Assembly (NCBI GenBank): GCA_003161195.1
Contig: PMOV01000281.1
Location: 1 to 26,746, forward strand
Source: Acidobacteriota bacterium
GTDB lineage: Bacteria; Acidobacteriota; Terriglobia; Acidiferrales; UBA7541
Length of the DNA: 26,746 bases
Direction: 5' to 3'
The notes below the pieces were generated by a model, which did no database searches, was not told where the DNA came from, and saw only the letters and a program-made list of their open reading frames with translations. Numbering within the stretch: position 1 is the stretch's first letter; the number at the start of each line of letters is the position of its first letter. Positions 23,820-26,746 of the stretch are shown one piece after another. The translations under genes and the position numbers were made by a program.

Positions 23820-25280
23820 TTATTTCGCGTACGTATTCTGCACTTCGCCCATGGCTTGCGCCAGATTCACTCTGGATTGATTAAGTCGATAGAGCGCGTC
23901 AATCTGGTTGGAGTTCGCGCGCGCCAGAGCATCCTGCGCGGTCACCACCTCGACGTTAGTGGTGACGCCCGCCGCGAATCGCCGTTCCGCCTGGGCCACT
24001 TCGTCGTTCGCCAGTTGCAGCCCCAGGTTCGCAACATCCACGTTGCTCCGTGCGGCGTCCAGTTCGTCCAGCGCGGACTTTACCTCCCGGACAATGCGCG
24101 CCTCGAGCATGTGCCGGTTCTGTTCGATGCGCTGCTGCTCAAGCCCGGCTCTGGCAATCTCCGCATGAATGCGCCCGCTGGTGAAGAGCGGAAGGTTGAG
24201 TCCGAGTTCATAGGTGTACGTGGGAATCCCGTTATTAAAACGGGCTCCCTGGTATTGCCAGTCTCCCGAAAAATCAAGCTTTGGCGCACGCTCATCCTGA
24301 GCGGATTTGCGCTGCAGAAGCACAATGTGCTCCTCGGAAGCTTGTGCTTGCATCTCCGGCCGATTCGCAAAAGCCAGGTTGAGGGCCGCGGTTTGTTCCA
24401 CCTCCGGCAGAGTGAAGAATTCCAACTGGTCCGCAAGCACCGGTTCCTGCTCGCGCGGAAGGTCCAGCAACTCGGCCAAAACGTAATTCGTGGTGTGTGT
24501 TAGGGTCTGCGCGTCGGTCAGATTTTGCCGTTCGTTCTGTAATTCCACCTGCGCACGTGTGGTGTCAATTTTCAACCCGACGCCCGTCTTCTCGAGGCTC
24601 GCGGCCTGCTCGTACAGCCGCTGCGCGAGCGCTACGCGGGTCTTGGCGGCCTCGTAGGTGGCGATGGCGCGCAGCACCAGAATGTATTGCGTTACCACCG
24701 AAGCGGCCACATCTTCGCGCGTAACGCTCTCTTGCGCGCGCGCCTCCCGAACGCCTTCGCGGGATATCTGATAGCTGCGAAACAAAGGCAGATCGAAGAT
24801 GGTCTGGGAATACCCCGGTCCCGCCGCAATATATTGATAGGGGCCAGCCGCAACGCGTCCGCTGGTGCGCTCGACAATGGCGACGTTGTACTGATCAAGC
24901 GACGCCGTCGCCGCTAGATTCGCCTGCGGCAGCAGCGCGGAACGCGCGATCTGGCGGTTCCTTTCGCTCTCCATGGAAAGCAGGCGCCGCGTCACCACCT
25001 GCGGATTCTGCTTCAGCGCCAACTGCACCGCGTCTTTTAGCGTAAGCGGCAGGGGCTGCACGGGAGACGCCGACGATGCGGTGGACACCTGAGGTGCGGA
25101 TTGCGCGGCAGAAGCGGGCTGCACTTTAGGCCGAACCGCGGGATCACCCTGTGCCAGCGTGACTGCAGAAAGCGGGCTATGAAACAGCAAAACGCACAAC
25201 ACCGCTACAATTCGTAGGCGTGCTGGCGCGCCGGTCCCAGCGCTCGGCGACGAGCACGCGGCACACTCGAACACAATCAT
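23820..25280 (-). CDS. TolC-like outer-membrane efflux protein
   Basis: A 486-residue outer-membrane channel protein from the ATG at 25280, which has AGGA five bases upstream; a GTG at 25337 would add 19 residues. A signal sequence (LRIVAVLCVLLFHSPLSAVTLA) is preceded by a rather long N-region. A Ser/Ala/Pro-rich stretch leads to the first outer-membrane efflux domain, starting at LPLTLKDAVQLALKQNP, a typical repeat start. The second begins near LPEVEQTAALNLAFANRPEM. Long helical segments end with NQIDALYRLNQSRVNLAQAMG, also typical. It is first in the operon, followed by adaptor and pump genes, so all three parts of one export machine are encoded together. Confidence 0.93.
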   Translation of the reverse strand: MIVFECAACSSPSAGTGAPARLRIVAVLCVLLFHSPLSAVTLAQGDPAVRPKVQPASAAQSAPQVSTASSASPVQPLPLTLKDAVQLALKQNPQVVTRRLLSMESERNRQIARSALLPQANLAATASLDQYNVAIVERTSGRVAAGPYQYIAAGPGYSQTIFDLPLFRSYQISREGVREARAQESVTREDVAASVVTQYILVLRAIATYEAAKTRVALAQRLYEQAASLEKTGVGLKIDTTRAQVELQNERQNLTDAQTLTHTTNYVLAELLDLPREQEPVLADQLEFFTLPEVEQTAALNLAFANRPEMQAQASEEHIVLLQRKSAQDERAPKLDFSGDWQYQGARFNNGIPTYTYELGLNLPLFTSGRIHAEIARAGLEQQRIEQNRHMLEARIVREVKSALDELDAARSNVDVANLGLQLANDEVAQAERRFAAGVTTNVEVVTAQDALARANSNQIDALYRLNQSRVNLAQAMGEVQNTYAK

Positions 25281-25713
25281 GGAGTTCCTAGGTTTCTCCC
25301 CGAGAGCTTTAGATGCCCGACCAAACAAATAGTACACCTAAAAAACTACAGACTTTTTTGACGATAAGCCTGCCCGCAGCCCCGCAAGCCGGTAATGCGC
25401 TACAATGCTGCGATGCCGCCCCCCACCCTTCGCTCGCGCTCTACAACACTTGCGAAGATACTGATGCATCGATCGCGGCGATTTAGAATTTGAAGCAAGG
25501 CCATACGCTATGTGACTAGCCCAGAACGATTCCGACGAGAACCTTAGTCACGGCGTACCTCCCTTTGGGTCCAGTGAAATTGTTAAACGTCTTGGGACAC
25601 GAGGCCTAAAAATCTGCCTGGACTGCTGGCACGCTTGGCGACATAACAAAGTAAACATCATGATGACTCAGGAACCACCCCAACGGCGCAAGTCTAACGA
25701 GGGAGAAACGAAC

Positions 25714-25791
25714 ATGAGCACAATCACGGCGAACCAGGCAACCGCGATTCATTTACAACGACTGGGCGTACTCTATTTGCCGGGGAGGTAG
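25714..25791 (+). CDS. Tiny ORF with strong ribosome binding site
   Basis: A 25-residue ORF starting MSTITANQATAIHLQ. The ATG is preceded by GAGGGAG with an eight-base gap, a better site than many real genes here. The same frame is open further upstream, with in-frame ATGs at 25660 and 25663. It could be a leader peptide, the remnant of a truncated gene, or chance. I recognise no family. Confidence 0.3.
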   Translation: MSTITANQATAIHLQRLGVLYLPGR

Positions 25792-25835
25792 GCGCCCGCC
25801 CCTGTTGAACCTAAACGGCTAGAAGAATTCGCGTG

Positions 25836-25855
25836 TTGTTCTCAACTTGTTCTCA
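25836..25855. repeat. Two tandem copies of TTGTTCTCA
   Basis: Copies at 25836-25844 and 25847-25855 are spaced 11 bp apart, about one helical turn. This could present a binding site twice on one DNA face. Short enough to be chance. Confidence 0.4.
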
Positions 25856-25921
25856 GAGCGCGCAACGATATGAAAAACAGTCGTACCAGTTAAATTGAAA
25901 TCTCAGTACATGGAAGAATGC

Positions 25922-25997
<76 letters not shown>

Positions 25998-26124
25998 GCT
26001 TCGTTTTCCTATCGTACACCGATTGGTGGTTCCGGCAGGACCGCGAAATTCGGTTTTATGGGCGCGATCGTTTTTCAATGCGACGGCCAAGAACAAGTGT
26101 TGAAGGGCGGCTGACGTACGGCCA

Positions 26125-26746
26125 CTAGCGTGAAGAATCGAGGAAGGCGCGGACGAACGCGGCCACTTCGTCGGGTTTGGTGTCCATCGCGAAGTGTCCG
26201 GCTTCCAGCATGTGGATCTCGGCGTTGGGCACATCTTTGCGGTAGCGTTCAGGTTCGCCGACGTCGAAGGAGGGGTCGTGTTTGCCCCAGAGAACCATGA
26301 GCTTGGGCTGGGCCTTCTGCATCCAGGCCTGCCACTTGGGATAGGATTCGACGTTGGTCCGGTAGTCATAGAAGAGGTCGACTTGAATCTGCGGCTGGCC
26401 GGGCGAGTTCAGAAATGCGTACTCGTCAGTCCAGAGGTCCGGATCGTAGAGCTCGGTATGAGGATCGTCGCCGAGATGGCGCTGCTTGGTGGCGGCGAGG
26501 GAAATGAGATTTTTGCGCAACGCGTCTTCGTGCGCGGTGCGGTCGGCCCAGAAGGCGCGGCGCGTGCCCCACAGCGGGCCGAGGCCGTCGTTGTGGGAAA
26601 CGGCGTTTTGCACGATGAGGGCCTGTGCGCGCTCCGGGTGTGCGAGGATCATGCGGAAACCAACCGGGCCGCCGTAGTCCTGCATGTATAGAAAATAATG
26701 CGTTAGGCCGAGGGCTTCGGTGAAATGGGTCATGACCTCGGCGATG
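26125..26746 (-). CDS. Alpha/beta hydrolase, haloalkane-dehalogenase-like (3' part)
   Basis: The C-terminal 207 residues or so of an alpha/beta hydrolase; the frame stays open to the window edge, so the start is outside. The nucleophile elbow is QDYGGPVG (Asp at 26677-26679), with Asp rather than Ser, as in haloalkane dehalogenases and epoxide hydrolases. A helical cap region follows. The acid is probably the Asp in LWGKHDPSFD, and the catalytic His is in GHFAMDTKPDEVA near the C-terminus. In this family the halide-binding Trp usually follows the nucleophile; here Tyr takes that place, so true dehalogenase activity is doubtful. It probably hydrolyses an ester, epoxide or related substrate. 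Confidence 0.88.
   Translation of the reverse strand, partial: IAEVMTHFTEALGLTHYFLYMQDYGGPVGFRMILAHPERAQALIVQNAVSHNDGLGPLWGTRRAFWADRTAHEDALRKNLISLAATKQRHLGDDPHTELYDPDLWTDEYAFLNSPGQPQIQVDLFYDYRTNVESYPKWQAWMQKAQPKLMVLWGKHDPSFDVGEPERYRKDVPNAEIHMLEAGHFAMDTKPDEVAAFVRAFLDSSR

Larger units (their letters stand above)
25281..25921. other. Mostly non-coding region between the efflux operon and a tRNA
   Basis: About 640 nt. It must contain the leftward promoter of the efflux operon. An A6/T6 symmetric element lies at 25340-25359, about 60-80 nt upstream of the tolC-like start. A tiny ORF with a good ribosome binding site is at 25714-25791 (+). Tandem 9-mers are at 25836-25855. No TetR- or MarR-type regulator gene is present. 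Confidence 0.6.

Noticed and set aside
23535..24503. A 322-codon + strand frame opposite the adaptor and TolC-like genes
   Set aside because: It is antisense to two certain genes and shows no domain.
25516..25659. Open frame extending upstream of the tiny ORF
   Set aside because: There is no ATG, GTG or TTG start with a ribosome binding site in this part. About 90 open codons are not unusual here.

Overview
The window looks like chromosomal DNA of an acidobacterium (class Terriglobia / 'Acidobacteriia'-like). This is inferred from gene style, not from a marker gene. The clues are a one-component winged-helix regulator fused through one membrane helix to WD40/TolB-like repeats, an oxidase cluster with duplicated subunit III, a secreted cupredoxin fused to a carboxypeptidase-regulatory domain, and moderately high GC. 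There is no rRNA, CRISPR array, phage or insertion sequence. One tRNA gene is present.

Layout: (1) 239-2473 (+), the DNA-binding/TolB-repeat membrane regulator. (2) 10503 down to 2526 (-), a nine-gene respiratory cluster. In transcription order it encodes a monoheme cytochrome fused to an outer-membrane beta-barrel (Cyc2-like), a diheme cytochrome c, a secreted cupredoxin-like protein, oxidase subunits II and I, two subunit III-like proteins, subunit IV and a tiny CxxC membrane protein. (3) 10913-13080 (+), two overlapping genes for secreted coiled-coil/SH3-like proteins of unknown function. (4) 13159-17163 (+), xylulokinase and a secreted GH31 alpha-xylosidase-like enzyme. (5) 19773-17311 (-), a membrane protein with HD-GYP, GAF and GGDEF domains, preceded by about 1 kb without a convincing gene. 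(6) 25280-20776 (-), a tripartite efflux operon (TolC-like, HlyD/EmrA-like, EmrB-like MFS). (7) 25281-25921, mostly non-coding, with one tiny ORF that has a good ribosome binding site. (8) A tRNA with anticodon CAT (-). (9) The 3' part of a haloalkane-dehalogenase-like alpha/beta hydrolase (-), cut by the window edge.

The most interesting region is (2). Its parts and order resemble the Acidithiobacillus ferrooxidans rus operon (cyc2-cyc1-ORF-coxB-coxA-coxC-coxD-rus), which carries electrons from extracellular Fe(II) across the outer membrane to an aa3 oxidase. Here a Cyc2-like porin-cytochrome, a diheme cytochrome and a putative copper protein precede a complete oxidase. The oxidase is also unusual: subunit I lacks the canonical K-channel Thr and Lys (Ala362 and Ile365 here), and the non-redox Mg site has lost its Asp in subunit I (Gly415) and its Glu in subunit II (Gln235), while all heme, CuB, CuA and D-channel residues I could locate are kept. 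Function as an outer-membrane electron-uptake chain is an inference from motifs and gene order.
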